Source: Duganella sp. 1224
GTDB lineage: Bacteria > Pseudomonadota > Gammaproteobacteria > Burkholderiales > Burkholderiaceae_D
Reading direction: 5' to 3'
NCBI RefSeq assembly: GCF_013408245.1
Contig: NZ_JACBYS010000001.1
Location: 496,001-560,000, forward strand
DNA: 64,000 bases
The notes under the pieces are model-generated. The model was not told where the DNA came from. It saw nothing but the letters and a program-made list of their open reading frames with translations, and made no database searches. Made by a program: the position numbers and the translations under genes. Each line of letters opens with the position of its first letter. Position 1 is the stretch's first letter. Below are positions 35,212 through 44,175 of the stretch, one piece after another.

Positions 35212-35523
35212 TTAGCGCTTGGAGCGGACGTTCTGCTCTTCGCACGGCGCGTGCGATGGCGCGGTGGCGTTGCCGTCGGTATGCGCGGCGTTGCAGTCAG
35301 CCTGGTTTTTGTTCTTCGCATGCTTGCGGTCTTTGGACGTTTTGGCCGGCGCGGTGTTCTGCGTGTTGGTGTTGTTCTGCATGGTGGTGGCGTTCTGCTC
35401 GCCGCTGGTGGCGTTGCTTTGGCCCTGGGTCGGCGTGCCGGTGTTGCTGGTGCCCGAGGTCTGGGCCATGGCTGCCGTGCTCAGGCAGGCGGCCGCTATC
35501 ATCGCGATCAGTTTGCTGTTCAT
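35212..35523 (-). CDS. Small secreted low-complexity protein, triplet member 1
   Basis: A 103-residue exported protein of unknown function. The signal peptide MNSKLIAMIAAACLSTAAMA is followed by a Thr/Asn/Gln/Ser-rich stretch and a short basic segment (KTSKDRKHAKNKNQ). Two cysteines follow: NQADCNAAHTDGN and HAPCEEQN. The start is the ATG at 35523 with AAGGAG upstream; a TTG six bases earlier is unlikely. It shares signal peptide wording and the two-cysteine C-terminal half with the two genes upstream. Confidence 0.65.
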   Translation of the reverse strand: MNSKLIAMIAAACLSTAAMAQTSGTSNTGTPTQGQSNATSGEQNATTMQNNTNTQNTAPAKTSKDRKHAKNKNQADCNAAHTDGNATAPSHAPCEEQNVRSKR

Positions 35524-35533
35524 GTTCAACTCC

Positions 35534-35845
35534 TTATTTGAGGACGGGGTCCTTGTTGGGATTGGCGGTGGTGGGCGCGGCTTCCGGCGTGGAGGCCTTG
35601 CCGTTGTGCTTGCCGCAGTTGTGATTGGCGCTGGCCTTGGCGGACTTGCTGTGCTGTTCCACGCTCTCGCCGCCGCTGGCGTCCACGCCGCCCTGCATGT
35701 TGTTGCAGTCGGACGCGGCCGTTTTCTTTGCTTGCGCCGTCTTGCCGTCGCCGGTTTTCACGGCGGGATCGGGCGAGGTTTGCTGGGCATAGGCTGCCGT
35801 GCCCAGACAGCATGCCAGCATGCATGCTACGAGTTTGCTATTCAT
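35534..35845 (-). CDS. Small secreted low-complexity protein, triplet member 2
   Basis: A 103-residue exported protein of unknown function with the signal peptide MNSKLVACMLACCLGTAAYA. The mature part is polar (Lys, Thr, Gly, Asn) with two cysteines, SDCNNMQGGVDASGG and NHNCGKHNG, in the same relative places as in its neighbours. AGGAGG precedes the ATG at 35845. Ten bp separate it from member 1, so they are co-transcribed. Confidence 0.65.
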   Translation of the reverse strand: MNSKLVACMLACCLGTAAYAQQTSPDPAVKTGDGKTAQAKKTAASDCNNMQGGVDASGGESVEQHSKSAKASANHNCGKHNGKASTPEAAPTTANPNKDPVLK

Positions 35846-35944
35846 CGTGGGCCTCCTGTGAGAGCAACCATTGTTGCATGCTGAGTTCGGATTGCGCGTA
35901 GGAGCACATCCCGTGCCCAAGTCGGACGGCAGGCGCTCTGCCGG

Positions 35945-36379
35945 TTAGCGCACCTGGCCTGGCGTGGTGTTGCGGCGCGTGCCGGTGTTGTCGCAGTTGA
36001 CGTTGCTGCCGTTGCGCGTGGTGCCGGCGGTGGCCGTGCTGCGCGTACGGCTGGTGTCGGTATCCAGGCAGTCGATGTTGTTATTGTTGCTGTTGCTGTT
36101 GCGGTCGGCGCGGTTGTTCTGGCCATTGTTCTGACGTTGCGGATCGGCCGAGCCCTGCGAACGGTTTTGCGAATTGGTGGTGCTTTGCATGCCGCTGCCG
36201 GTGCCAGTGCCAGTGCCAGTCCCGGTCTGGCCGGTTTGACCGTTCTGGCCCGTTTGGCCGGTTTGGCCAGTTCCGGTGCCAGTTCCGGTGCCCGTACCAG
36301 TACCGGTGCCGGTGGTCTGAGCCGTTGCCGCGGCGCTCAGGCAGGCTGCGGCAAAAAGTGCGATCAGTCGAGTATTCAT
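35945..36379 (-). CDS. Small secreted low-complexity protein, triplet member 3 (Thr-Gly repeats)
   Basis: A 144-residue exported protein. Signal peptide MNTRLIALFAAACLSAAATA, then Thr-Gly dipeptide repeats with GQTGQT inserts (about residues 22-63), a Gln/Asn/Arg/Ser-rich segment, and two cysteines in NIDCLDTDTSR and NVNCDNTGTRR. The DNA of the repeat region is made of in-frame GGTGCC/AGTGCC-like hexamers, so unit number could vary without frameshift. AGAGGAGC precedes the ATG at 36379. First gene of the leftward triplet. Confidence 0.65.
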   Translation of the reverse strand: MNTRLIALFAAACLSAAATAQTTGTGTGTGTGTGTGTGQTGQTGQNGQTGQTGTGTGTGTGSGMQSTTNSQNRSQGSADPQRQNNGQNNRADRNSNSNNNNIDCLDTDTSRTRSTATAGTTRNGSNVNCDNTGTRRNTTPGQVR

Positions 36380-36465
36380 GGCTGCTCCTCTAAAACGATG
36401 TGAGTGAGCAGCCATTCTTTCACGCGGCCAGTGATGGCGGCGTAGGACCGGGACCCGTAAGCGTG

Positions 36466-36945
36466 TCAGTGCCGCAGCAGCCGTCGCATCACCATCGGCG
36501 GCGGTTCCAGCGGATTGGCGTGTGAATACTCCAGTTCCTCCGCCAGCTCGAACGCGTAGGCGGCATAGAAATCGATCAGCTTGGGCTGATCGGCGCGCAC
36601 CGCCAGCCGCACCTCCTGCACGCCGGACGTCAGGCCATGATGGATGACCGCCTCCAGCAGATGCTGCGACAGGTTGCTGCCGCGATGACCCGGCAGCACG
36701 CCCATGCGGCACACCTCCCACACATCCTGTTCCGCCTCCAGCGGCAGCCAGCGCACCGAGCCGACCGCCTGGTTGTCGACCTCCAAAACAAAACCGCCGC
36801 CATCGCGCAGGTGCTCTGCAACGATGACGGCGGTTTCGCGGTGGCCGCTGGAGGTGACGCTGACCTTGCCGGCCCACGCGGCGCGCGTGAGCTCGGCGAT
36901 CAGTCTGGCATCGTCCGCTGTGGCTTCGCGCACCCGCAGGTTCAT
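36466..36945 (-). CDS. GNAT family N-acetyltransferase
   Basis: A 159-residue acetyl-CoA-dependent acyltransferase. It shows VREATADDARLIAELTRAAW, the GNAT motif VCRMGVLPGHRGSNLSQHLL (R/Q-x-x-G-x-G/A-like loop that binds CoA), and EVRLAVRADQPKLIDFYAAY with AFELAEEL. The substrate is not predictable. AAGGA lies before its ATG and it starts 9 bp after the metG stop, so it is translated from the metG transcript. Confidence 0.88.
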   Translation of the reverse strand: MNLRVREATADDARLIAELTRAAWAGKVSVTSSGHRETAVIVAEHLRDGGGFVLEVDNQAVGSVRWLPLEAEQDVWEVCRMGVLPGHRGSNLSQHLLEAVIHHGLTSGVQEVRLAVRADQPKLIDFYAAYAFELAEELEYSHANPLEPPPMVMRRLLRH

Positions 36946-36954
36946 GCCTGGTCC

Positions 36955-39120
36955 TTAGCGGATACGCATGCCTGGCTCGGCGCCCGGCCACGGGTTGAGG
37001 ATGTAGATGCCTGGGTTGGCTTTCTCGTCGGCGGCCGAGGCGGCCATGACCATGCCTTCCGACACGCCAAACTTCATCTTGCGCGGCGCCAGGTTGGCCA
37101 CCAGCACGGTCAGCTTGCCGATCAGGTCTTCCGGCTGGTACATCGACTTGATGCCCGAGAAGACATTGCGGTGGCGGCCCTCGCCGGCGTCCAGCGTCAG
37201 GCGCAACAGCTTGTCCGAGCCGTCCACGTGTTCGCAGTTGACGATTTTGGCGATGCGCAGGTCGACCTTGAAGAAGTCGTCCACGGTGATTTCCGGCGCC
37301 ATCACTTCGATGCCGGTCTCGGTCACCGCCACGGCCGGCGCGGCCTTGGCCTTGGCCGGCTTCTCGGCCTTGACAGCCGGGGCGGCCGCTTGCGCGGCGG
37401 CCGCCTGCGGATTGTCGAACAGGTCCTCGATCATCTTCGGCTCGACGCGCTTCATCAGGTGATCATAGGCGCCGATGGTGCGGCCCAGCATGGCGTTCCA
37501 GACGGCGCCGCTGGCGACGTCGGTCTGTGCCCAGTCGAACTTGTCGTCGTTGAGGAACTTAGCCACGTTGGCGGCCACGCCCGGCAGCACCGGCGACAGC
37601 AGGATCGACAACTGGCGGAACAGGATCAGCGCGGTGGTGCAGACATCGTGCAGCTCGGCCAGCTTGGCCTCGTCCTTGGCCAGGATCCAGGGCTTGTTCT
37701 CGTCCACGTACTGGTTGGCGAAGTCGGCGATTTCCATGATCTCGCGCAGCGCCTTGCCGAACTCGCGCGCCTCGTAGTTGGCGGCGATGGTGGCCTGGCG
37801 CTCCACGCCTTCCGGCGTCACCAGCGCGCGCTTGATCCACTCCTGCGCGTTGTTGGACAGGCTGGTGGCCAGCTTGCCGTCAAACTTCTTGGCGATGAAG
37901 CCGGCGCAGCGCGAGGCGATGTTGACGTACTTGCCGATCAGGTCCGAGTTGACGCGCGCCACGAAGTCCTCGCCGGTGAAGTCCAGGTCTTCCACCTTGG
38001 CGTTGAGCTTGAAGGCGATGTAGTAGCGCAGCCATTCCGGATTCATGCCCAGGTTCAGGTAGCGCAGCGGCGAGATGCCGGTGCCGCGCGATTTGGACAT
38101 TTTTTCGTTGTTGACGGTCAGGTGGCCGTGCACCGCCACGCGCATGCGCTCGATGGTCGGGTGGTCGGCGAACTTCAGCATGGCCGGCCAGAACAGCAGG
38201 TGGAAGGAGACGATGTCCTTGCCGATGAAGTGGATCTGCTCGGTCGACGGATCTTTCAGGAAGGCTTCGTAGTCCCAGCCTTTCTTGCCGAAGTAGTTCT
38301 TCAGCGAGGCCAGGTAGCCGACCGGCGCGTCCAGCCAGACGTAGAAGTACTTGCCCGGCGCGTCCGGAATCGGGATGCCGAAGTAGGGCGCGTCGCGCGA
38401 GATATCCCAGTCGGCCAGCTTTTCGCCGGCTTCGCCCAGCCATTCGGACACCTTGTTGACCATTTCCGGCTGCAAGCGGCCCGGCGTGTTCAGCCACTCC
38501 TTGAGGAAGTTGTAGCAGCGCGGATCGGACAGCTTGAAGAAATACTGCTCCGACGGCTTGAGCACGGGCGTGGCATTGGTGAACACCGAGTATGGGTTGA
38601 TCAGGTCGGTCGGCTGGTAGGCCGAGCCGCACACCTCGCAGTTGTCGCCGTACTGGTCCTTGGCGTGGCAGTTCGGGCACTCGCCCTTGATGTTGCGGTC
38701 GGCCAGGAACATGCCCTTGACCGGATCGTAGAAGCGGTCGACGGTCTTGGTCTGGATCAGGCCGGCATCGCGCAGCTTGCGGTAGATGCCTTGCGACAGC
38801 TCGACGTTTTCCGGCGAGTCGGTCGAGTACCAGTTATCGAAGGCGATGTGGAAGCCGTCCAGGTACTGGGCGCGGCCGGCGGCGATCTTGGCCACGAACT
38901 CCTGCGGCGTGATGCCTTCCTTCTCGGCGGCGATCATGATCGGCGTGCCGTGGGTGTCGTCGGCGCCCACAAAGTGCACCTCGCGCGGGGCGTCGCCGTC
39001 GCGCTGCATTCGCTGGAAACGGACCCAGATGTCGGCCTGGATGTACTCCATCATGTGGCCAATATGGAAGGCGGCGTTAGCGTAGGGCAGGGCAGTGGTG
39101 ACGAACAGCTTGCGGGTCAT
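36955..39120 (-). CDS. metG: Methionyl-tRNA synthetase
   Basis: A 721-residue class I synthetase charging tRNA-Met. The N-terminal HIGH motif lies in [20 protein letters not shown], the zinc knuckle in [20 protein letters not shown], and the KMSKS loop in [10 protein letters not shown]. An anticodon-binding helical domain follows, then an Ala/Lys linker (about 585-610) and a C-terminal EMAP/tRNA-binding domain ([35 protein letters not shown]), which is the dimer-forming version of MetG. It is divergent from apbC. Confidence 0.98.
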   Translation of the reverse strand: MTRKLFVTTALPYANAAFHIGHMMEYIQADIWVRFQRMQRDGDAPREVHFVGADDTHGTPIMIAAEKEGITPQEFVAKIAAGRAQYLDGFHIAFDNWYSTDSPENVELSQGIYRKLRDAGLIQTKTVDRFYDPVKGMFLADRNIKGECPNCHAKDQYGDNCEVCGSAYQPTDLINPYSVFTNATPVLKPSEQYFFKLSDPRCYNFLKEWLNTPGRLQPEMVNKVSEWLGEAGEKLADWDISRDAPYFGIPIPDAPGKYFYVWLDAPVGYLASLKNYFGKKGWDYEAFLKDPSTEQIHFIGKDIVSFHLLFWPAMLKFADHPTIERMRVAVHGHLTVNNEKMSKSRGTGISPLRYLNLGMNPEWLRYYIAFKLNAKVEDLDFTGEDFVARVNSDLIGKYVNIASRCAGFIAKKFDGKLATSLSNNAQEWIKRALVTPEGVERQATIAANYEAREFGKALREIMEIADFANQYVDENKPWILAKDEAKLAELHDVCTTALILFRQLSILLSPVLPGVAANVAKFLNDDKFDWAQTDVASGAVWNAMLGRTIGAYDHLMKRVEPKMIEDLFDNPQAAAAQAAAPAVKAEKPAKAKAAPAVAVTETGIEVMAPEITVDDFFKVDLRIAKIVNCEHVDGSDKLLRLTLDAGEGRHRNVFSGIKSMYQPEDLIGKLTVLVANLAPRKMKFGVSEGMVMAASAADEKANPGIYILNPWPGAEPGMRIR

Positions 39121-39220
39121 GGTTTGTTGCGCTTTGTGGATGGAAAGGGGTCATTTTAACAGCGGATGCGGCACTTGCGCAGGTTGCGCTAGAATGGCGG
39201 CATATTTAACGGAGAGTTAC

Positions 39221-40309
39221 ATGAGCATTGCAGTAGAAGACGTCAAGGCCGCCCTGTCCAAAATCGTTGATCCAAACACAACGAAAGATTTTGTATCCGG
39301 CAAGGCCGTCAAGAATTTGAAGGTCGATGGCGGTGATATTTCGCTGGACATCGAACTGGGCTACCCGGCCAAAAGCCAGATCGACGCCATCCGCGGCAGC
39401 GTGATCGCCGGCCTGAAAACCCTGCCGGGCGTGGGCAACATCAGCGTTAGCGTGTTCAGCAAGGTCATCGCGCACACCGTGCAGCGCGGCCTGAAGCCGA
39501 TGACCAATGTCAAAAACATCATCGCCGTGGCCTCGGGCAAGGGCGGCGTGGGCAAGTCGACTACCGCCGTCAACCTGGCGCTGGCGCTGGCCGCCGAGGG
39601 CGCCTCGGTCGGCCTGCTGGACGCCGACATCTACGGCCCATCGCAGCCGATGATGCTGGGCGTGAAAGGCCGTCCGGAAACCCGCGACGGCAAATCGATG
39701 GAGCCGCTGGAGAACTATGGCGTGCAGGTATCGTCGATCGGCTTCCTGATCGACCCGGACGAGCCGATGGTGTGGCGCGGCCCGATGGTCACGCAGGCGC
39801 TGCAGCAACTGCTGGAGCAGACCAACTGGCGCGACCTGGACTACCTGATCGTCGACATGCCGCCGGGCACCGGCGACATCCAGCTGACGCTGTCGCAAAA
39901 AGTGCCGGTGACCGGCGCCGTGATCGTCACCACGCCGCAAGACATCGCGCTGCTGGACGCGCGCAAGGGCCTGAAGATGTTCGAAAAAGTCGGCATCCCG
40001 ATCCTGGGCGTGGTCGAGAACATGAGCGTACACATCTGCACCAACTGCGGCCATGCGGAAGAGATCTTCGGCCATGGCGGCGGCGAAAAGATGTGCAAGG
40101 ACTTCGGCGTTGATTTCCTCGGCGCGCTGCCGCTGACCATGGCGATTCGCGAGCAGGCCGACGCCGGCAAGCCGACCGTGGTGGCTGATCCGGACGGCAA
40201 GGTGGCCGAGATCTACAAGGCGATCGCGCGCAAGGTGGCGGTGCAGGTGTCCGAGAAAGCCAAGGACATGACCAGCAAGTTCCCGACCATCGTCGTCAAA
40301 AACGACTAA
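39221..40309 (+). CDS. apbC: Iron-sulfur cluster carrier protein ApbC/Mrp
   Basis: A 362-residue MinD-type P-loop ATPase that delivers Fe-S clusters. An N-terminal MIP18-like domain (about 1-90) precedes the deviant Walker A VASGKGGVGKSTTAVNLALA, LLDADIYGPSQPMML, YLIVDMPPGTGDIQLTLSQ and GVVENMSVHICTNCGHAEEIFG, whose CxxC holds the bridging cluster. The ATG at 39221 with GGAG upstream is chosen over a longer frame. The gene is divergent from metG, a pairing common in Burkholderiales. Confidence 0.96.
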   Translation: MSIAVEDVKAALSKIVDPNTTKDFVSGKAVKNLKVDGGDISLDIELGYPAKSQIDAIRGSVIAGLKTLPGVGNISVSVFSKVIAHTVQRGLKPMTNVKNIIAVASGKGGVGKSTTAVNLALALAAEGASVGLLDADIYGPSQPMMLGVKGRPETRDGKSMEPLENYGVQVSSIGFLIDPDEPMVWRGPMVTQALQQLLEQTNWRDLDYLIVDMPPGTGDIQLTLSQKVPVTGAVIVTTPQDIALLDARKGLKMFEKVGIPILGVVENMSVHICTNCGHAEEIFGHGGGEKMCKDFGVDFLGALPLTMAIREQADAGKPTVVADPDGKVAEIYKAIARKVAVQVSEKAKDMTSKFPTIVVKND

Positions 40310-40317
40310 CCGCCCCG

Positions 40318-40408
40318 CCGTCGTTCCGGCGCAGGCCGGAACCCATAGAACGCATGCGTTAAGATGACGCACGCTCAGCATGGATTCCGGCCTGCGCCGG
40401 AATGACGG
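40318..40408. repeat. Inverted repeat with TTCCGGCGCAGGCCGGAA core
   Basis: Two 29-base arms (40318-40346 and 40380-40408) are inverted with two mismatches; each arm is itself palindromic (TTCCGGC...GCCGGAA). They begin 9 bp after the apbC stop and end 28 bp before the TetR start. This is a well-known type of dispersed REP element in proteobacterial genomes, and here could also end the apbC transcript. Confidence 0.8.
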
Positions 40409-40436
40409 ATCAACGGCCACAGGAGCGCCGATCGCC

Positions 40437-41063
40437 ATGTCCAACGCGCTCACCCCGCGCAAAGCCCCGCGCCAGCGCCGCGCTGCCCACACGGTGGACG
40501 CGATCCTGGAAGCCGCCGCCCTGGTGCTGGAGGAAGAAGGCCTGGCCGGCTTCAACACCAACGCCATCGCCCGCCGCGCCGGCGCCAGCATCGGCACGCT
40601 CTACCAATATTTCCCCAGCAAAGACGCCCTGACGCTGGCGCTGTTGCTGCGCGAGGAAGCCAAGGCCCACGCCGAAGCCGAAGCAGCCGCCGCGCTACCC
40701 GCGTGGCGCGACGCCCTGACCGCGTTCATCGACGCCGCCGCCCGCCAGCAACTGACGCGGCCCCACCTTGCCCGCCTGCTGGACCAGGAAGAAGAACGCC
40801 CCGACATCCGCGCCGCCAAAGACGGCGCCCACAGCTTCGCCGAGCTGTTGCTGATCCTGCTCGACAAGCCCGACATCCCCGCCCACCTGAGCGATCCCGC
40901 CCGCCGCGCCCTGGCCGCCGCCGACCTGCTGGCCATCATCCGCGCCATGATCGACGCCGCCGGCCAGCGCGGCGAAACCGACGCCCCCGACCTGGCCCGC
41001 CGCGTCCGCGCCGCCTGCTTTGGTTATCTGGAAGCGATATGTTCAATCTGTTCGCCGTCCTGA
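40437..41063 (+). CDS. TetR/AcrR family transcriptional regulator
   Basis: A 208-residue repressor. The helix-turn-helix region (about 15-62) reads HTVDAILEAAALVLEEEGLA, TNAIARRAGASIGTLYQYFP and SKDALTLALL, the TetR signature. The C-terminal ligand domain is Ala-rich and helical. AGGAG lies 11 bases before the ATG. The last 25 bases overlap the start of the unknown gene downstream, an arrangement that suggests coupled translation and a shared role. Confidence 0.9.
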   Translation: MSNALTPRKAPRQRRAAHTVDAILEAAALVLEEEGLAGFNTNAIARRAGASIGTLYQYFPSKDALTLALLLREEAKAHAEAEAAAALPAWRDALTAFIDAAARQQLTRPHLARLLDQEEERPDIRAAKDGAHSFAELLLILLDKPDIPAHLSDPARRALAAADLLAIIRAMIDAAGQRGETDAPDLARRVRAACFGYLEAICSICSPS

Positions 41064-42220
41064 TTCTTGAGCGTTTGCACGGCAAAAAATTGCCGGTGCT
41101 GCTGGCCGATGGCACAAGCGTCACGGAAAGAACCTGGAGAAGCTGGCTTGGCAAGGGCATGCGCTTGTCCGCGAATGAAATCAACCGCATGCGCGATGAG
41201 AGTAGCGCCCGTCTGTCGAAGAAATTGCAGGCCGCCGGCGGATACTCCGCAGAAGAGGCCGATGCGATCGTTGCTGGCGCTCCGTCCCGCCATTCCGCCA
41301 TCGCGCTGCCGACCGCCGATCTGATCTACTGGTTTAGCCCGGGCGACTACACGGAGACACTGGCCCTTGCCGTCCGCTTCGACCAATACTGCAATGCCTT
41401 GCTGGAGGCGGCGAGGCTGGGCGATGTTGAAGCCTCTCGAAGCGAACTGCTCAACGCGCTGGACTGGCTGCGAAGCTTTTGCGCGGACGAGCCAGATCAA
41501 GAGGCGGATGACGCCATCGCGTCGCGGTTGCGGGAAGCGGAAGACATCGATGCCTTGCACCGGGAGGCGCGCATGCTTGCTGAGCATATGATGTTGCATG
41601 TCTTTTCGTGTTGGGACGTGGAGTTCAATGCGTTCTATTTCCAAGCAAGACTGAAGCCATATCCCCTGTTCACACTGGCAATGCCCCGCCTTGCAATGGA
41701 CATTGAAATTGACCGCAATTCCGGCCAGATGCTGCGACGGGGGCGCAAGCCCGGCAACCGGGTGTTCGAGAAATCGATGTCCCGCCTGTTTGATTTCCTC
41801 GCGGTTCTGGTCTATGGGTATAAATACGGCCGCATGCCACAGCAACTGCCACGCGTTAAGGAAATGGCGGCATGGAGTGGGGAAAGTGAATCAGTCATCG
41901 TTAGCTGGCGCGATGAAACAACACGCTTCAGGGTGTTCGACTTGTTGCGGCTGTGGCGGCAGGCGCTGCCCCCCGATACAGCCGGTGTGCGCCCAGCCGC
42001 TCCATTGCCGATGCTGGTAGCAGCGCATCTATGGAGCCCGCTGCGCAAAGCAAAGGGGCTGACCGATTGCACACCGGGTTACGTTGCATGGTGGAAGCGG
42101 AACCTGCAGCGCTTGCAGGCCAGGGGGACCGAGTTTGGTGACGTCCCATGGCCCGCCTGTCTAATAGATGACGGCGAAATCGAGCGGTTATGCACGCGCT
42201 ATCATTTTCTCTTGGACTGA
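41039..42220 (+). CDS. Hypothetical protein overlapping the TetR gene
   Basis: A 393-residue cytoplasmic protein with no family I recognise. It starts at the ATG at 41039, inside the TetR gene in another frame. The N-terminal part (LERLHGKKLPVLLADGTSVT, MRLSANEINRMRDESSARL) is charged and helical; the middle is acidic (SFCADEPDQEADDAIASRLR); the C-terminal third is Trp-rich (MAAWSGESESVIVSWRDET, YVAWWKRNLQRLQ). Base composition is lower in GC than its neighbours, hinting at recent acquisition. No membrane segments or signal peptide are seen. A short convergent gene overlaps its 3' end. Confidence 0.6.
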   Translation: MFNLFAVLILERLHGKKLPVLLADGTSVTERTWRSWLGKGMRLSANEINRMRDESSARLSKKLQAAGGYSAEEADAIVAGAPSRHSAIALPTADLIYWFSPGDYTETLALAVRFDQYCNALLEAARLGDVEASRSELLNALDWLRSFCADEPDQEADDAIASRLREAEDIDALHREARMLAEHMMLHVFSCWDVEFNAFYFQARLKPYPLFTLAMPRLAMDIEIDRNSGQMLRRGRKPGNRVFEKSMSRLFDFLAVLVYGYKYGRMPQQLPRVKEMAAWSGESESVIVSWRDETTRFRVFDLLRLWRQALPPDTAGVRPAAPLPMLVAAHLWSPLRKAKGLTDCTPGYVAWWKRNLQRLQARGTEFGDVPWPACLIDDGEIERLCTRYHFLLD

Positions 42221-42366
42221 TTTTGATGACGAGCCGAGGCACTTTGCAGGCGTGCGGCATAGTTCCCCTTGGGAACGACGCCACCGTTCTGCCGGGCGAC
42301 CGCCGACTGCACGCGCGCAGCGTCGCGAGGCGTGGGCGGGGTGGGCTTTGCTGAAGTTTTAGCCAT
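42202..42366 (-). CDS. 54-residue small basic protein
   Basis: Translating the minus strand from the ATG at 42366 gives MAKTSAKPTPPTPRDAARVQ, then SAVARQNGGVVPKGNYAARL and QSASARHQNQSKRK, stopping with TGA at 42202. TAAGGA lies seven bases before the start. The layout (Thr/Pro/Lys lead, AARVQSAVARQNGG, then PKGNYAARLQSA) resembles a common small bacterial protein family of the form TP-x-AA-x-RIQSA-x-A-x-NGG-x-V-x-KGSFAARAQSA, though I cannot name it with certainty. Its end overlaps the 3' end of the upstream unknown gene by 19 bp. Confidence 0.65.
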   Translation of the reverse strand: MAKTSAKPTPPTPRDAARVQSAVARQNGGVVPKGNYAARLQSASARHQNQSKRK

Positions 42367-42501
42367 GATATTTCCTTACAGGTGATGATGGAGACATCAT
42401 TATCGAGCTGGCAATCAGCCAGCGGATTCCATTTTTCGGAAATGATTTGGATTTTTGGTCTGAAATTGGATAAAATGTATAGATCTAAATGAGGAGCCAA
42501 C

Positions 42502-43611
42502 ATGGTCAACCTGATGGAAACACCGGCCTTGTTGCTGGACGAGGCGCGCATGGCGCGGAATATCGAGCGCATGCAGCGACGCATGGATAACCTGGGCGTG
42601 TCGTTCCGGCCGCACGTCAAGACCAGCAAGTGCCTGGAAGTGGCGCGGCGGCAGTTGGCGGCCGGTGCGCATGGCATCACCGTATCGACGCTGAAGGAGG
42701 CGGAGGAGTTTTTCCGCGCCGGCGTGGACGATATTTTGTACGCGGTCGCCATCGTGCCCAACAAGCTGGACCACGCGCTCAAGCTGATGCGTGATGGCGC
42801 ACGCCTGACGCTGCTGGTGGAATCGGTGGCGATGGCGCGGCAACTGGCCGCGCACGGCGCCGCCAATGGCGTCTGCTACCCGGCGCTGATTGAAATCGAC
42901 ACGGACGGCCACCGCTCCGGCGTCAAGCCCGATGCCCCGGCGCTGCTGGAGATCGCCGCCGCATTGCAAGGCGGGGCCCGCCTCAAGGGCGTGATGACCC
43001 ACGCCGGCGCTTCCTACGACCTCAACACGCCTGAGGCGCTGGCGCAGATGGCCGAGCAGGAACGTTCGCGCTGCGTCGCCGCCGCTGAACGCCTGCGCGC
43101 CGCCGGCCACGCGTGCGAGGTCGTCAGCGTCGGCTCCACGCCGACCGCGCTCAGCGCCCGCCATCTGCAGGGCGTGACGGAAGTGCGCGCCGGCGTGTAT
43201 GTGTTCTTCGACCTGGTGATGGCCGACGTCGGCGTCTGCACGCTGGACGACATCGCCATCAGCGTGCTGTGCACCGTCATCGGCCACCAGCAGGACAAAG
43301 GCTGGGTCATCACCGACGGCGGCTGGATGGCCATGAGCCGCGACCTCGGCCACCAGGGCCACGGCTACGGCCAGGTCTGCGACATCGACGGCCAGCCGAT
43401 TCCCGGCCTCAGCTTCGGCAAGGCCAACCAGGAGCACGGCGTGCTGCAATGGACGGGCGAGGGCGACATCACCCAAGTCTTCCCGGTCGGCCGCAGCCTG
43501 CGCGTGCTGCCCAACCACGCCTGCGCCACCGGCGCGCAGCACGGCCAGTATCACGTGATCCCGCAAAACGGCGGCGACTGGACGGTGTGGCAGCGCTTCA
43601 GCGGCTGGTAA
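42502..43611 (+). CDS. DSD1/D-threonine aldolase-like PLP enzyme (alanine racemase fold)
   Basis: A 369-residue fold-type III PLP enzyme. The alanine-racemase-like barrel contains METPALLLDEARMARNIERM, RPHVKTSKCLEVARRQLAAG with the Schiff-base lysine K40, and EIDTDGHRSGVK. The C-terminal domain ends in HACATGAQHGQYHV, the His-x-Cys metal site of D-serine dehydratase/D-threonine aldolase family members. It probably acts on a D-hydroxy amino acid. It stands alone, with AGGAG before its ATG, and the VOC gene follows on the same strand. Confidence 0.85.
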   Translation: MVNLMETPALLLDEARMARNIERMQRRMDNLGVSFRPHVKTSKCLEVARRQLAAGAHGITVSTLKEAEEFFRAGVDDILYAVAIVPNKLDHALKLMRDGARLTLLVESVAMARQLAAHGAANGVCYPALIEIDTDGHRSGVKPDAPALLEIAAALQGGARLKGVMTHAGASYDLNTPEALAQMAEQERSRCVAAAERLRAAGHACEVVSVGSTPTALSARHLQGVTEVRAGVYVFFDLVMADVGVCTLDDIAISVLCTVIGHQQDKGWVITDGGWMAMSRDLGHQGHGYGQVCDIDGQPIPGLSFGKANQEHGVLQWTGEGDITQVFPVGRSLRVLPNHACATGAQHGQYHVIPQNGGDWTVWQRFSGW

Positions 43612-43708
43612 ATGTGAGCAAACCGGCCGCGCTCGCGCCAAGTCCTTGAGCGCAAAGACTTTTCCGTGGCCGGAAAGCGAGTTGAGAGGAGGGCGCGCGG
43701 TCCGTATT

Positions 43709-43727
43709 CTGTTGGCTTCACCAACAG
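43709..43727. promoter_or_regulatory. Inverted repeat CTGTTGG-CTTCA-CCAACAG before the VOC gene
   Basis: Perfect 7-bp arms around five bases lie just ahead of the AGGAG ribosome site of the VOC gene. It could be an operator or a leader hairpin that limits translation. Confidence 0.4.
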
Positions 43728-43737
43728 GAGAAACAGC

Positions 43738-44145
43738 ATGAAATTCAACCATCTCAGCTTCCCATCGAGCGACGTTCCCGCCACCGCCGACTTCTTCGTG
43801 CGCCATCTCGGCTGCACGCAGGAATTCATCGGCCCCTCGGCCGCGATGCTCAAGCGCGCCGGCTTCGACATCGTCATCGAGGCCAAGGATCACACCGTGG
43901 TGTGGCCGCATAACTTCCACCTCGGCTTCGAGCTGCCCGGCGTGGACGACGTGCATCAGCTGCACCAACGCCTGAAAGCGCAGGGCGTCGCCATGAAAAC
44001 CGATGTGTTCCACCACCAGCGCGGCACCCGCTTTTTCTGCGAGGCGCCGGGCGGCCTGCTGTTTGAAATGAACACCCGCGCCGACGCCCACCCGGAGTAC
44101 CACGCCAGCTTTGAGCGCCAGGCCGCCGCCGACGCGGTAAAATAG
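43738..44145 (+). CDS. VOC (glyoxalase/dioxygenase superfamily) protein
   Basis: A 135-residue vicinal-oxygen-chelate protein made of the two beta-alpha-beta-beta-beta modules: NHLSFPSSDVPATADFFVRH and LGFELPGVDDVHQLHQRLKA then GTRFFCEAPGGLLFEMNTRA. The conserved metal ligands appear as H5 and a terminal Glu. Family members isomerise methylglyoxal adducts, or bind antibiotics, or cleave C-C bonds; which applies is unclear. AGGAG lies 10 bases before the ATG. Confidence 0.85.
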   Translation: MKFNHLSFPSSDVPATADFFVRHLGCTQEFIGPSAAMLKRAGFDIVIEAKDHTVVWPHNFHLGFELPGVDDVHQLHQRLKAQGVAMKTDVFHHQRGTRFFCEAPGGLLFEMNTRADAHPEYHASFERQAAADAVK

Positions 44146-44175
44146 CTGCTTTTATATCTCAGCTTTATTACTTCG

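Noticed and set aside
36637..39159. 840-codon open frame antisense to metG
   Set aside because: metG is unambiguous on the minus strand and the antisense product has no family features.
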